A stretch of DNA of 64,000 nucleotides from Nonomuraea basaltis (GTDB taxonomy: Bacteria > Actinomycetota > Actinomycetes > Streptosporangiales > Streptosporangiaceae), in the NCBI RefSeq assembly GCF_005893125.1, contig NZ_VCJS01000012.1, positions 1 to 64,000 of the forward strand, in the 5' to 3' direction. The notes under the pieces are model-generated. The model was not told the origin of the DNA, did not search any database, and worked only from the letters and a program-made list of their open reading frames with translations. A program made the position numbers and the translations under genes. Shown here piece by piece: positions 52,635-61,280 of this stretch (the stretch's first letter is position 1; every line of letters starts with the position of its first letter).

Positions 52635-55600
52635 TCAGGGACGGCCGTCGCGTCCGATCGCCTCGGCGAACGGGTCGGGGGCGGTCGCGCCCTCGGCGAA
52701 CGCGGCCGCGTACGGCTCCGGGCCGAGCGACAGGCACAACTCCCGCGCGACGTCGAGGTGCGCCTGGCGGAACGGCCCCACCAGGATGACCCCGAACTCC
52801 TGCCGCAGCCGATCGGCCGCCCCCAGCAGGCGGACCGCAGGGCGATGCTCTCCCGAGGCGGCGACCGCCCAGGCCAGCACCTCGACGCCCCACGTCGGCG
52901 ACCAGCGGTCGCCGAGCGCGCGCTGGCGTCCGACGGAGTCGCGCAAAACCTCCATCGCCCGGTACGGATCCCCGTGCCGCAGCTCCGCCAGCCCCACTCC
53001 CCACAGCCCCCAGGACATCGCCCACGCACCCTGATGGGCCTTGGCCTCGGCGAGGTATTCGCTCCCGGCGGCCAGCGCCGTCTCCCTGTCGCCGAGGAAC
53101 ACCGACGCCATGGCCCACACCAGCGTGGCCAGATGCGTGTCGCCCACCCTCCCGCCGCGCCGGAACTCGTCCCTGGCCCGCGCCAGCAGCGCGATCGCCG
53201 CCGGATCGGCGTGCCTGATCAGCGCGTGGGCGCCCTCGGCGAACGTGACGGTCGCGTCGCCTGGCGGCCCGGCCTGCTCCCTGCAGCCGGCCAGCAGGAC
53301 GCCGGCCGCCTCCAGGTCGCCCTGGCACAACGCGATCCACACGGCGAACGCGGTCGCGGTCACCCGCAGCGGCGTGGCCGGCACCGACCGCTGGGCGAGC
53401 GCCGCCTCCAGCCAGTGGCGGCCCTCGGCGGGGGTGCCGTTGAAGAACCAGGTCTGCGCGCTGGTGAGGTGCACGGCCAGCCGCATCCCGGCCTCGGCCT
53501 CGCCCGGCCAGGTGAGGCAGAACTCCATGGCGGTACGCAGGTTGGGCAGCTCGCGCCGTAGCCGCGACAGCCACTCTGCCTCCCGCGGGCTGCACCACCC
53601 CGCCGCCGCCTCGGCCGCCGTCCGCAGGTAGTGGTCGCGGTGCCGGAGCCGCAGCTCGACCTCCTGGCCCAGCTCGCGCAGGCGGTGCAGGCCGTACTGG
53701 CGGATGGTCTCGAGCATGCGGTATGTGGTGCGGCAGTCGGCGGTGTACGCGTTCACGATCGACTTGCGTACGAGGCCGGCGAGCAGGTCCATCACGTCGC
53801 GGCGGGCGATCTTCTCGTCCGCGCAGACCGACTCGGCGGCGGTCAGGTCGAAGTCGCCGGCGAACACCGCCAGCCTCGCCCACAGCACCTGCTCCCGCTC
53901 GGTGCACAGCCCGTGACTCCAGTCGATCACGCCCTGGAGCGTCCGCTGGTATCGCGGGGCCGGGGTGGTGTCGGACGGGTCGCCGGTCAGTAGGCGGAAG
54001 CGGTCGTCGAGTCGTTCGAGGATCTCGTCGAGGGACAGGGCGCTCAGGCGTACCGCGGCCAGCTCGATGGCGAGCGGCATGCCGTCCAGCCTGCGGCACA
54101 GCTGAGCGGCGGCGGCGCGATTACGGTCGTTGACCTCGAACCCGGGAGCCGCGGCCGCCCCCCGCTCGGCCAGCAACCGCACCGCCTCGTCCCCGCGGCC
54201 ATCGCCGCACGCGGTGACGCCGCGGTGCGCGGCGCCGTCTTCAGGCGCGAGGCCGTCGTCGTGAGCGGGCACGGTGAGCGGCGGCACCGGCAGCACGTGC
54301 TCGCCGGGCAGACCGAGCGGCTGCCTGCTGGTGGCCAGCACCCGTAGCCCGGGAGCGGCGCGCAGCAACACGTCGAGCAGCGCGGCGACGGCCTGCGCCA
54401 CGTGCTCGCAGTTGTCCAGCACGAGCAGCAGCCGCTTGTCGCGCAGGTGGCGGAGGAGGACGTCGCGGGCGGGGCGGGCCGACTGGTCGCGGATGCCCAA
54501 CGCCTCGGCCACGGCCGCGTCGATCCGTCCCGGCTCGGTCACCGGGCCGAAGTCGGCCAGCCACACACCACCGGGAAACGCCTGCGACGAGGGGCCCTCC
54601 GCCGCCGGTGGCAGTGCCGCCTCCTGGGAATGCGACGGCAGCGCCGCTCGGACGGCCGACGGGTGCGCCGCCTGGAACGCCGGCGGCTGCTCTGCCCAAG
54701 GGGCCGACGGGTGCGCCCCGTGGAACGCCGGCGGTTGCGATGCCGGGACGTCCGACGACCCGGCTATCTGGGCGGCCACCCGCAAGGCCAGCCTGGTCTT
54801 GCCGACGCCGCCCACGCCCGTGAGGGTGACGAGCCTGGCCGTGTCCAGGAGCCGCCTGACCTGGCCGATCAGCCGCTCTCTCCCGACGAACGACGTCAGC
54901 TCGGCCGGCAACTCCCCGGCCACGGCCAGACCCTCGGGGCGAGAGGCGGTGAGCGCGGGATCGGCGGCCAGGATGCGCCGGTGGAGCTCCCGCAGCTCCG
55001 TACCCGGATCGACGCCCAGTTCCTCGGCCAGGACCTCCCGAACCTCCGCGTAGCACCGCAGGGCCTCGCCCTGCCGCCCCGCCCGGTACAGGGCCAGCAT
55101 CCGCTGCCCCCAGAACCGCTCCTGCATCGGGTGCGCCCCGATCAGCTCGTGCAGCTCGGCCAGCACCTCGCCGTGGCGGCCCAGCTCCAGATCCGCCTCG
55201 ATCCTCGCCTCGATCGCGCCCAGCCGCCGCTCGGCCAGCGCCGGGACCACCTCCTGCCGCAGCAGATCCGAGTCGACGTCCAACAGCGGCAGGCCCCGCC
55301 ACAGCGCCAGAGCCTCCCGGAGCAGCTCGGACACGCGCACGGAATCGCCGGCGGCCGCCCTGGCCAGCCCGCACAGCGCGTCGAACCGGTGCAGGTCGAG
55401 CGCGCCGTCGGCCACCTGGAGCAGGTAGCCGAGCGGGCGGGACAGCACCGGCGCGGGCGCTCCGTACGCGCCCAGCAGCCGCCGCACCCGCAGCACGTGA
55501 TTCTGCAACGTGTTGCGTACGCCCGCCGGCGGGCGTACGCCCCACAGCCGGGCCACCAGCGTCTCGACCGGAACGACCCGGTTGGCGTCGACCAGCAGCG

Positions 55601-55697
55601 CCGCCACCAGAGCCCGCTGCTTGGCCGATTTGAGCACGATGGGCACGCCGTCGAAGGACACCTCCAACGGCCCCAGAACCCCGAACGCGAACCCCAT
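52635..55697 (-). CDS. AfsR-like large transcriptional regulator (wHTH-BTAD, NB-ARC ATPase, TPR)
   Basis: From ATG 55697 (GGGGCGG upstream; the ATG at 55751 would add 18 residues and has no ribosome site) the product has 1020 residues. Layout: winged helix (about 1-95, VSFDGVPIVLKSAKQRALVA), BTAD helical domain (100-245), NB-ARC ATPase with Walker A GVGGVGKTR (294-302) and Walker B LLLVLDNCEHVA, then helical TPR-like repeats to the end. Such proteins activate secondary-metabolism or development genes. An unusual P/A/H-rich insert (about 316-375, with a 48-bp tandem repeat) separates the first two ATPase motifs. No biosynthetic genes are adjacent; the target is unknown. Confidence 0.9.
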   Translation of the reverse strand: MGFAFGVLGPLEVSFDGVPIVLKSAKQRALVAALLVDANRVVPVETLVARLWGVRPPAGVRNTLQNHVLRVRRLLGAYGAPAPVLSRPLGYLLQVADGALDLHRFDALCGLARAAAGDSVRVSELLREALALWRGLPLLDVDSDLLRQEVVPALAERRLGAIEARIEADLELGRHGEVLAELHELIGAHPMQERFWGQRMLALYRAGRQGEALRCYAEVREVLAEELGVDPGTELRELHRRILAADPALTASRPEGLAVAGELPAELTSFVGRERLIGQVRRLLDTARLVTLTGVGGVGKTRLALRVAAQIAGSSDVPASQPPAFHGAHPSAPWAEQPPAFQAAHPSAVRAALPSHSQEAALPPAAEGPSSQAFPGGVWLADFGPVTEPGRIDAAVAEALGIRDQSARPARDVLLRHLRDKRLLLVLDNCEHVAQAVAALLDVLLRAAPGLRVLATSRQPLGLPGEHVLPVPPLTVPAHDDGLAPEDGAAHRGVTACGDGRGDEAVRLLAERGAAAAPGFEVNDRNRAAAAQLCRRLDGMPLAIELAAVRLSALSLDEILERLDDRFRLLTGDPSDTTPAPRYQRTLQGVIDWSHGLCTEREQVLWARLAVFAGDFDLTAAESVCADEKIARRDVMDLLAGLVRKSIVNAYTADCRTTYRMLETIRQYGLHRLRELGQEVELRLRHRDHYLRTAAEAAAGWCSPREAEWLSRLRRELPNLRTAMEFCLTWPGEAEAGMRLAVHLTSAQTWFFNGTPAEGRHWLEAALAQRSVPATPLRVTATAFAVWIALCQGDLEAAGVLLAGCREQAGPPGDATVTFAEGAHALIRHADPAAIALLARARDEFRRGGRVGDTHLATLVWAMASVFLGDRETALAAGSEYLAEAKAHQGAWAMSWGLWGVGLAELRHGDPYRAMEVLRDSVGRQRALGDRWSPTWGVEVLAWAVAASGEHRPAVRLLGAADRLRQEFGVILVGPFRQAHLDVARELCLSLGPEPYAAAFAEGATAPDPFAEAIGRDGRP
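54654..54749 (-). repeat. Two 48-bp imperfect tandem repeats in the NB-ARC insert
   Basis: GGCCGACGGGTGCGCC... at 54654 recurs 48 bp later at 54702, coding two copies of the peptide pattern QPPAF-x-x-AHPSA. In-frame expansion inside the ATPase domain of the AfsR-like regulator. Confidence 0.8.
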
Positions 55698-55860
55698 CCG
55701 CCCCTGCCCAGGAAGACCTGCCGCGCATGACCCACCAGTGATATCACGCATGGTGACCGCTGAGTGACCGAACGGTGACCACCGGATCAGCGGCGCACGG
55801 CAGCCTCGTAGTGCGCCCGGCCCGGCCGAGCGGGCGAGACGAGGAGAAGAGACGGATGGA

Positions 55861-55965
55861 ATGTCACGGGAAAGGATCCGCGTGCGGGCGAAGGCGGCGG
55901 CCGGGACGATCGGGCTGCGTACTGTCGCGAGCGGGCCCGCCCTCGCCGTGGCCGGTAGCCGCTAG
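55861..55965 (+). CDS. Very short peptide ORF after an SD-like tract (34 aa)
   Basis: ATG at 55861 after GAGGAGAAGAGACGGATGGA opens a 34-codon frame, MSRERIRVRAKAAAGTIG..., which looks like a signal-peptide start cut short. It is followed by the strong hairpin at 55983. It may be a relic of an exported-protein gene that was next to the regulator. The remaining bases between 55698 and 56069 hold the regulator promoter and nothing else I recognise. Confidence 0.3.
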   Translation: MSRERIRVRAKAAAGTIGLRTVASGPALAVAGSR

Positions 55966-55982
55966 GTGACCGCCCTCCGGTC

Positions 55983-56020
55983 AGCGCCCCGCCGCTTACC
56001 CCTTGAAGCGGCGGGGCGCT
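55983..56020. terminator. Strong hairpin terminator downstream of response regulator
   Basis: AGCGCCCCGCCGCTT, loop ACCCCTTG, AAGCGGCGGGGCGCT: a perfect 15-bp stem. It lies 50 bp beyond the stop of the NarL-type regulator gene on the minus strand and can also stop plus-strand reading. Confidence 0.9.
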
Positions 56021-56069
56021 CGCGGGCGTGGCCCCACGCACTCCACACAAGCCCTGACCCGCGCCCGGC

Positions 56070-56669
56070 TCAGAGCCAGCCCATGCGCTGCGCGGTGCGG
56101 ATGGCCTCCAGGCGGTTCTGAGCGTTGAGCTTGGTCATCGCACTCGACAGGTAGTTGCGTACGGTGCCCTCGGTCAGGTGCAGCTCGCCCGCGATCCGCG
56201 AGATCGTGGCCCCGTCGCCGGCCAGCCGCAGCGCGTCGCGCTCGCGCTCGGTCAGAGGGCTGTCGCCCGCCGCCATCGCCGCCGCGGCCAGCTCCGCGTC
56301 GAGGTAGCGGCCGCCGCCCTGGACCTTGCGGATCGCCATGGCCAGCTCCTCGGCCGAGGCGTCCTTGCCGAGGAACCCGCCCACGCCCGCCGCCATGGCC
56401 CTGCGCAGGTAGCCGGGGCGGCCCAGACTGGTCAGGATGACGATCTTGCATTGGGAGCTGATCTGCTCGGCCGCGCTCAGGCCGTCCATCCCGGGCATCT
56501 CGATGTCGAGCACGGCCACGTCGGGGCGGTGCTCGGTCACGGCGCCGAGGACCTCGTCGCCCCTGCCGACCTGGGCGACGACCTCGATGCCGTCCTCGAG
56601 GTCCAGCAGGGCAGCGATGGCGCCGCGGATGAGGTGCTCGTCGTCGGCGAGCAGTACGCGGATGGTCAT
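56070..56669 (-). CDS. NarL/FixJ-family response regulator
   Basis: A 199-residue two-component regulator. The receiver shows DDE (9-11), Asp55 in VLDIEMPG, TSLG and KDAS; the C-terminal LuxR-type helix-turn-helix reads LTERERDALRLAGDGATISR, with ISRIAGELHLTEGTVRNYLS. GGGAG precedes the ATG at 56669. It is the third gene of an operon after two tandem histidine kinases, 16 bp downstream of the second. Confidence 0.93.
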   Translation of the reverse strand: MTIRVLLADDEHLIRGAIAALLDLEDGIEVVAQVGRGDEVLGAVTEHRPDVAVLDIEMPGMDGLSAAEQISSQCKIVILTSLGRPGYLRRAMAAGVGGFLGKDASAEELAMAIRKVQGGGRYLDAELAAAAMAAGDSPLTERERDALRLAGDGATISRIAGELHLTEGTVRNYLSSAMTKLNAQNRLEAIRTAQRMGWL

Positions 56670-56685
56670 GAGAGCTCCCAGAGAA

Positions 56686-57804
56686 TCATGCGGGCACCGC
56701 CGCGCGCAGCAGGTAGCGGCCCTCACGCGTCGGCTCCGCCTCCAGGGTGCCGCCCGCCGAGCGCACGCGCTCGGCCAGCCCCGCCAGCCCGTTGGGCGCG
56801 TGCTCGCCCACGGGCCCGCTCACGCCGTCGTTGGACATCTCCAGCACCCCATCCTCGATCGTGATCGTGCAGCGTTCGGCCCGGCTGTGCTTGAGCACGT
56901 TGGTGGCGCCCTCGCGCACGACCGTGGCGAGCAGGGTGCGGGTCTCCGGCGTCAGGGCGGCCGTGTCGGCGCGCACGGTGCAGCGCACGTCCGCCGCCTC
57001 CAGCACCGCCCGCACGCTGGCCAGCATCTCGTCCAGGTCGATGGCCCGGTAGTTCTGCACGACGGTACGCACCTCGCGTAACGACCGCCTGGCCAGGTCG
57101 CGTACCGCGAACATCTCGGCCGCGGCCGCCGCGGGGTCGGCGCGCAGCGCCTGCTCGGCGTGGGACGTCCGGGCCGCGACGTCGGTGAGACTCTGGCCGA
57201 GCAGGTCGTTGAGGTCGCGGGCGAAGCGCAGCCGCTCCTCGGAGACCGCCAGCCTGGCCAGGGCCTCCTCCCCTTCATGAGCCTCCTGGGCCAGCCGCCA
57301 GAGCCGCAGGTTGGCCCACACGGCGCCGACGGTGATCACCGTTAACACCGTCTGTACCGCCAGCAACAGCAGCAGTTCCGTGAAGAACCCCTCGACCAGG
57401 CCGGCGTACAGGTAGGTGGCCGCGATCGACGCGACGGACAGGGCGATGGCGGTGCGCTTGCGGACGAACGCCGCCATCAACCCCAGCCAGGTCGGGAGCG
57501 CCCAGACGATCGGGAAGTAGTACAGGATCGCGACGATCGCCCCGGTGACCGCCAGGATCGCGGTGGGCCGCCTGCCGCCTCTGACAGCGATCCTGAACGG
57601 GCGCGTGCTCAGCACGTTGAAGGCCAGCAGCAGCACGGCGCCGCCCGCGGCAAGGGGCCAGGGCATGCCCATCTGCCACTGGACGTGCAGTTGGAAAAAG
57701 CCGAAAAGGGGGAGCAGCAGGACGATGTCGGTGGAGAAGACGATCAGCCAGCGGGCCTTGTCCAGCTTCGACGCTCCCCGTAGCCGGTCGACGAGCCCGC
57801 GCAT
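56686..57804 (-). CDS. HisKA_3-type sensor kinase homologue lacking the phosphoacceptor histidine
   Basis: A 372-residue membrane protein with five to six hydrophobic segments in residues 18-170. In the dimerisation helix, where HisKA_3 kinases have RFARDLHDLLGHSL, it reads RFARDLNDLLGQSL: Asn199 replaces the phosphorylated His (codon AAC, at 57208-57210) and Gln204 the second His. The ATPase part keeps the N-box (REGATNVLKHSRAER) and G-box (NGLAGLAERV), so ATP may still bind. It is encoded after an intact kinase (overlap TGATG) and before the regulator, so it probably pairs with the intact kinase rather than working alone. Confidence 0.92.
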   Translation of the reverse strand: MRGLVDRLRGASKLDKARWLIVFSTDIVLLLPLFGFFQLHVQWQMGMPWPLAAGGAVLLLAFNVLSTRPFRIAVRGGRRPTAILAVTGAIVAILYYFPIVWALPTWLGLMAAFVRKRTAIALSVASIAATYLYAGLVEGFFTELLLLLAVQTVLTVITVGAVWANLRLWRLAQEAHEGEEALARLAVSEERLRFARDLNDLLGQSLTDVAARTSHAEQALRADPAAAAAEMFAVRDLARRSLREVRTVVQNYRAIDLDEMLASVRAVLEAADVRCTVRADTAALTPETRTLLATVVREGATNVLKHSRAERCTITIEDGVLEMSNDGVSGPVGEHAPNGLAGLAERVRSAGGTLEAEPTREGRYLLRAAVPA

Positions 57805-58919
57805 CACGCCGGCACCGCCGCGCGCAGCAGGAACTCGCCCGCCGTCGTGGGGATCGCGGAGCAGGAGCCGCCCGCCGTGGCCAGCCGCTCGGACAGGCCG
57901 CGCAGCCCGTTGCCAGGTGTGTACGGCTCCCCGCGCGCGCCGTCGTTGAGCATCTCGAGCACCCCACCGGCGATCGTGATGGTGCACCGCGTGGCCTTGC
58001 TGTGCTTGAGCACGTTCGTGCCGCCCTCGCGCACCGCCCAGGCCAGCAGTGTCCTGGCGGCCGGTGACAGGCCGTCGGCCCTGACGTCGATCACGCAGCG
58101 GGCGCCGGCCGCCTCCAGCGCGGCCCGCACGCCGGCGAGCTCCTCGTCCAGGTCGAGCGCTTGATAGCCGTGCACCGCCTGCTGCACCCTGGCCAGGGAG
58201 TCCCCGGCGAGCCCGCGTACCTCGGCCATCTCGGCAGCGGCCCGGCCGGCGTCCTTGGTGGCCAGTTTGGCGGCCAGCTCGCTCTTCAGCGTGATCACCG
58301 ACAGGCTGTGCCCGAGCAGGTCGTGCAGGTCGCGGGCGAAGCGCAGCCGCTCCTCGGCCACCGTCAGCCTGGTCTTCGCCTCCCTGCTGCGATGGGCGTC
58401 CCTGATCACCCACCAGAGCCAGCGCCACAGCAGCATGGCCCCGATCATGACGGCCGCGTTGATCGCGCTGATGAGCAGGACGCCCTGCCACGTTTCCCCG
58501 GTCACCAGGACGGTGTGGCCGGTGAGCAGCGCCACGACCGCCGCCGCCAGGCAGGCTGTGGCCCACAGCGGCAGATAGAGCGCGGCCATCGACAGCCACA
58601 GCGACTCGGTCTGCATCCAGAGGGTCGAGGAGTCGGTGCTGTGCGGCACGAGCACCACGCTGCCCACCGCGAACACTCCCGCGATCAGCAGCTTGGCCGT
58701 GGGCCGCGGCCGCGTCTCGAAGGCGTCCCTGAGGAGAAAGGGGGTAAGCGCGTAGAAGGCGATCAGGCACGTGGCGGTGATCGTCGCGAGTGCGGGGGAG
58801 ATCGTCCCGTCCATCGCCGCCGCGACGGTGACCACCACGGAGAGGACGGCGAGGAACGCGATCATGCCGTCCATCCAGTAGATCAGGATCTTCCGCGCCG
58901 TGTCAGGACGTGCCGCCAT
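57804..58919 (-). CDS. HisKA_3-type sensor histidine kinase, intact
   Basis: A 371-residue kinase with about six hydrophobic segments in residues 14-172, then RFARDLHDLLGHSL with phospho-acceptor His199, N-box REGGTNVLKHSKATR and G-box NGLRGLSERL. It is the first gene of the operon kinase-kinase-regulator. Its stop overlaps the next gene's ATG by one base. The signal is unknown; the sensor part resembles bacterial multi-helix membrane sensors without an external domain. Confidence 0.92.
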   Translation of the reverse strand: MAARPDTARKILIYWMDGMIAFLAVLSVVVTVAAAMDGTISPALATITATCLIAFYALTPFLLRDAFETRPRPTAKLLIAGVFAVGSVVLVPHSTDSSTLWMQTESLWLSMAALYLPLWATACLAAAVVALLTGHTVLVTGETWQGVLLISAINAAVMIGAMLLWRWLWWVIRDAHRSREAKTRLTVAEERLRFARDLHDLLGHSLSVITLKSELAAKLATKDAGRAAAEMAEVRGLAGDSLARVQQAVHGYQALDLDEELAGVRAALEAAGARCVIDVRADGLSPAARTLLAWAVREGGTNVLKHSKATRCTITIAGGVLEMLNDGARGEPYTPGNGLRGLSERLATAGGSCSAIPTTAGEFLLRAAVPA

Positions 58920-58970
58920 CGCCCTCCCCCTGCCGCCGGAAAAGCCTCCAAGGTCACTGAAATCCTATCG

Positions 58971-60128
58971 TCAGGGCCGGATACCCCAAAGAATCCGCGA
59001 CACGTCCCGCGATGGGGTGACGCCACGTAGTGACAGCCAGGCGAGCCCGTGGCCGGCGGCGTATTCGGCCAGCGCGCGGGCGTCGGCCTCGCTCAGGTCG
59101 CTCTCGCCGGACAGCACCGGGGTCAGGGCGATGTGCCGCCACGCCTCGCCGGGGTCCGCGAGGTCCCGGGTCTGGGCGATCTGGTCCCTGGCCAGCTGGA
59201 TGGCCGCGGCGAGCCGGCGCAGGCGGCCGCCAGGGGCCGGGCGCGGCTCCATGACGGCCAGCAGGTTGACGGTGCCGACCTCGGCGCCCGCCTGGCGGGT
59301 GGTGCGCAGCATCGCCACGTCGCCGGCGCCCAGCCCGTGCGGCTTCAGCGGGAGCGTGAAGCCGACCCGCAGCGGCCGCTCACGCTGCATGGCGCGGATG
59401 GCCCGGGCCCTGCGCAGCACCGCGGCGCCGTCTTCGCTGTCGCGGACCTCGAAGTCGATCGCCGCGGCGTCGAACGCGCCGACCACCCGGCGGTAGGCGG
59501 CGGCGAGCCCGCCCGGCCTGGTGCAGGCCACGGCCAGTTCTTCGCCTTCTGGGCCGCCGAAGACCGGGGCCGCGTCGCCGCCCAGCGCCCTCAGCCGGCC
59601 GATCTTGTTAGCCACCGGGTTCTCGCCGGGATCGAGCGGATCGCTCCGGCCGACGCCCGATTCGGGGGAATCGGTCCCCTGGTCGGGCTCTGTCCCGTCG
59701 GCGTCCTGTTCTGGCGAGTCATTCCCGTGATCGGGATCGGTTTCGGCGGCGTCCCGTTCGGGCGGGCCGGTCCAGTGGAGGGACTCCGTCTCGTCGAGCG
59801 GTCCGGCCCATTTCGGGGCGCAGCCGTCGTCTCCGCCCGCCACGAGGTGGCCCAGCGCGTAGTGGCGCACGCCGGTACGGCGGGACTCGGCCGACAGGTC
59901 GAAGCCGGGCTCGCGGGCGGTGTCGACGAAGCCCACGAACGCGGTGGCGGCCGGCTCCGCGGCCACGGCCCGCGAGACGGTGGGGGAGGGCTGAGCGACC
60001 GGCGGCGGCGAAGCGGCGCCCGCGGGCAGCAGGCGGATCGCCACGCTGGTGGCGGCGGCGAGCGTGAGAGCTCCGAGGATCGCGAGAGGACGAGGAAGCA
60101 CACCCGGCTCCCTCTTCTGCCGTGGCAT
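58971..60128 (-). CDS. Exported GH18-like protein with missing catalytic glutamate
   Basis: From ATG 60128 (GGGGTG upstream) the product has 385 residues with an N-terminal signal/anchor (about 11-40). The body follows the layout of actinobacterial chitinase-like GH18 proteins: TAFVGFVDTAREPGFDLSAE, YALGHLVAGGDDGCAPKW, VGAFDAAAIDFEVRD, RPLRVGFTLPLKPHGLGAGD and GAEVGTVNLLAVM. In active GH18 the strand reads DGIDFDIE; here AAIDFEVRD lacks the final Asp and Glu, so no hydrolysis is expected. A highly acidic insert (about 130-180, PDHGNDSPEQDADGTEPDQG) lies between the strands. It may bind sugar only. The family assignment rests on pattern and is moderately sure. Confidence 0.7.
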   Translation of the reverse strand: MPRQKREPGVLPRPLAILGALTLAAATSVAIRLLPAGAASPPPVAQPSPTVSRAVAAEPAATAFVGFVDTAREPGFDLSAESRRTGVRHYALGHLVAGGDDGCAPKWAGPLDETESLHWTGPPERDAAETDPDHGNDSPEQDADGTEPDQGTDSPESGVGRSDPLDPGENPVANKIGRLRALGGDAAPVFGGPEGEELAVACTRPGGLAAAYRRVVGAFDAAAIDFEVRDSEDGAAVLRRARAIRAMQRERPLRVGFTLPLKPHGLGAGDVAMLRTTRQAGAEVGTVNLLAVMEPRPAPGGRLRRLAAAIQLARDQIAQTRDLADPGEAWRHIALTPVLSGESDLSEADARALAEYAAGHGLAWLSLRGVTPSRDVSRILWGIRP

Positions 60129-60175
60129 AGGACACCCCACGTGGTCGTTCGGCTACGTACGGCGCTGACCGTGGA

Positions 60176-60249
60176 CATGGCGATCTCATGCCGACTTCTG
60201 AGACCGCTGTGTCATGGCGATCTCATGCCGACTTCTGAGACCGCTGTGA
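60176..60249 (+). repeat. Two tandem copies of a dispersed 37-bp repeat
   Basis: CATGGCGATCTCATGCCGAC... at 60176-60212 recurs at 60213-60249 with one difference at the last base. Thirty-two bases of it occur, inverted, at 26577-26608. The array lies 72 bp before the LLM oxidoreductase gene. Confidence 0.93.
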
Positions 60250-60320
60250 ACCTAGCAACCGCGCACCCCACAGCGCGGGCCTTTTCCGGTTCGCGTCCGG
60301 GTTGTGCGGATAATGTCGTC

Positions 60321-61235
60321 ATGAAGCTGCGGATCTTCACTGAGCCCCAGCAGGGCGCGACATATGACGACCTGCTCTCTGTCGCCCAGGCCACCGAACG
60401 GCTGGGCTTCGACGCTTTTTTCCGGTCCGACCACTACCAGCGCATCGGCGCGGGAGACCCCGGTCCGGGCTCCACCGACGCGTGGATCACGCTGGCCGGC
60501 CTGGCCAGGGAGACCTCGAGGATCCGGCTGGGCACGCTGGTGACGCCTGCCACGTTCCGGCTGCCGGGGCCGCTGGCGATCAGCGTCGCGCAGGTCGACC
60601 AGATGAGCGGCGGCCGGGTCGAGCTGGGCTTCGGCACCGGCTGGTTCGACACCGAGCACGCCGCGTACGGCATCCCTTTCCCGCCGACGGGTGAGCGGTT
60701 CGGGCGGTTCGAGGAGCAGCTCGAGATCATCACCGGCCTGTGGACGGCGGAGAAGACCTACTCGTTCGAGGGCCGCTACTACCGGCTCGCCGACTCTCCC
60801 GCACTGCCCAAGCCGGTGCAGCGGCCCGGGCCGCCGGTGATCATCGGCGGCTTCGGCGCGAAGCGCACGCCGAGGCTGGCGGCCACGTACGCCGACGAGT
60901 ACAACGTGCCGTTCCGCACCCTGGCCGACACCGGTGAGGCGTTCGCGCGGGTACGTGAGGCGTGCGAGGCGACCGGCCGTACCGTGCGGCTGTCGGTGGC
61001 GCAGACCACCGTGGTGGGCGCCGACCGGGCGGAGGTCGAGCGGCGCGCGGCCGCCATCGGCGAGAACCCCGAGACCCTGCCCGCAGGCGGCCTGTGCGGC
61101 ACCCCGGCGGAGGTGCTGGAGAAGATCGGCGAGTTCGCCGAGCTGGGCGCCGAGCGGGTCTACCTCCAGATCATGGACCTCGGCGACCTGGAGCACCTGG
61201 AGCTGATCGCCGCTGAGGTGCTGCCGCACGTGTAG
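60321..61235 (+). CDS. LLM-class F420-dependent oxidoreductase
   Basis: A 304-residue luciferase-like monooxygenase fold protein. Landmarks: LRIFTEPQQGATYDDLLSVA at the start, GFDAFFRSDHY, ISVAQVDQMSGGRVELGFGTGWFDTEHAAYG (the diagnostic stretch for the F420 type), VIIGGFGAKRTPRLAATYAD, and the C-terminal end LAELGAERVYLQIMD-like EFAELGAERVYLQ. Substrate unknown. An ATG at 60321 is used; a very long frame from 59049 belongs to other genes' shadow. Confidence 0.9.
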   Translation: MKLRIFTEPQQGATYDDLLSVAQATERLGFDAFFRSDHYQRIGAGDPGPGSTDAWITLAGLARETSRIRLGTLVTPATFRLPGPLAISVAQVDQMSGGRVELGFGTGWFDTEHAAYGIPFPPTGERFGRFEEQLEIITGLWTAEKTYSFEGRYYRLADSPALPKPVQRPGPPVIIGGFGAKRTPRLAATYADEYNVPFRTLADTGEAFARVREACEATGRTVRLSVAQTTVVGADRAEVERRAAAIGENPETLPAGGLCGTPAEVLEKIGEFAELGAERVYLQIMDLGDLEHLELIAAEVLPHV

Positions 61236-61280
61236 GTAATCGGTTGGCGGGGGTTCGCGGGGTTGCGGCAGACTTGGGAC

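Noticed and set aside
52539-52670. Plus-strand reading TDLAFLDLRGLDAVEIHAGQ, resembling a STAS-domain fragment
   Set aside because: Too short and runs into the regulator gene; resemblance may be chance.
52635-55697. Evidence for an adjacent secondary-metabolite cluster
   Set aside because: The AfsR-like regulator has no polyketide, peptide or terpene synthesis genes near it in the window.
59049-60320. Long upstream extension of the LLM oxidoreductase frame
   Set aside because: It is antisense to the GH18-like gene; LLM proteins begin at the ATG at 60321.
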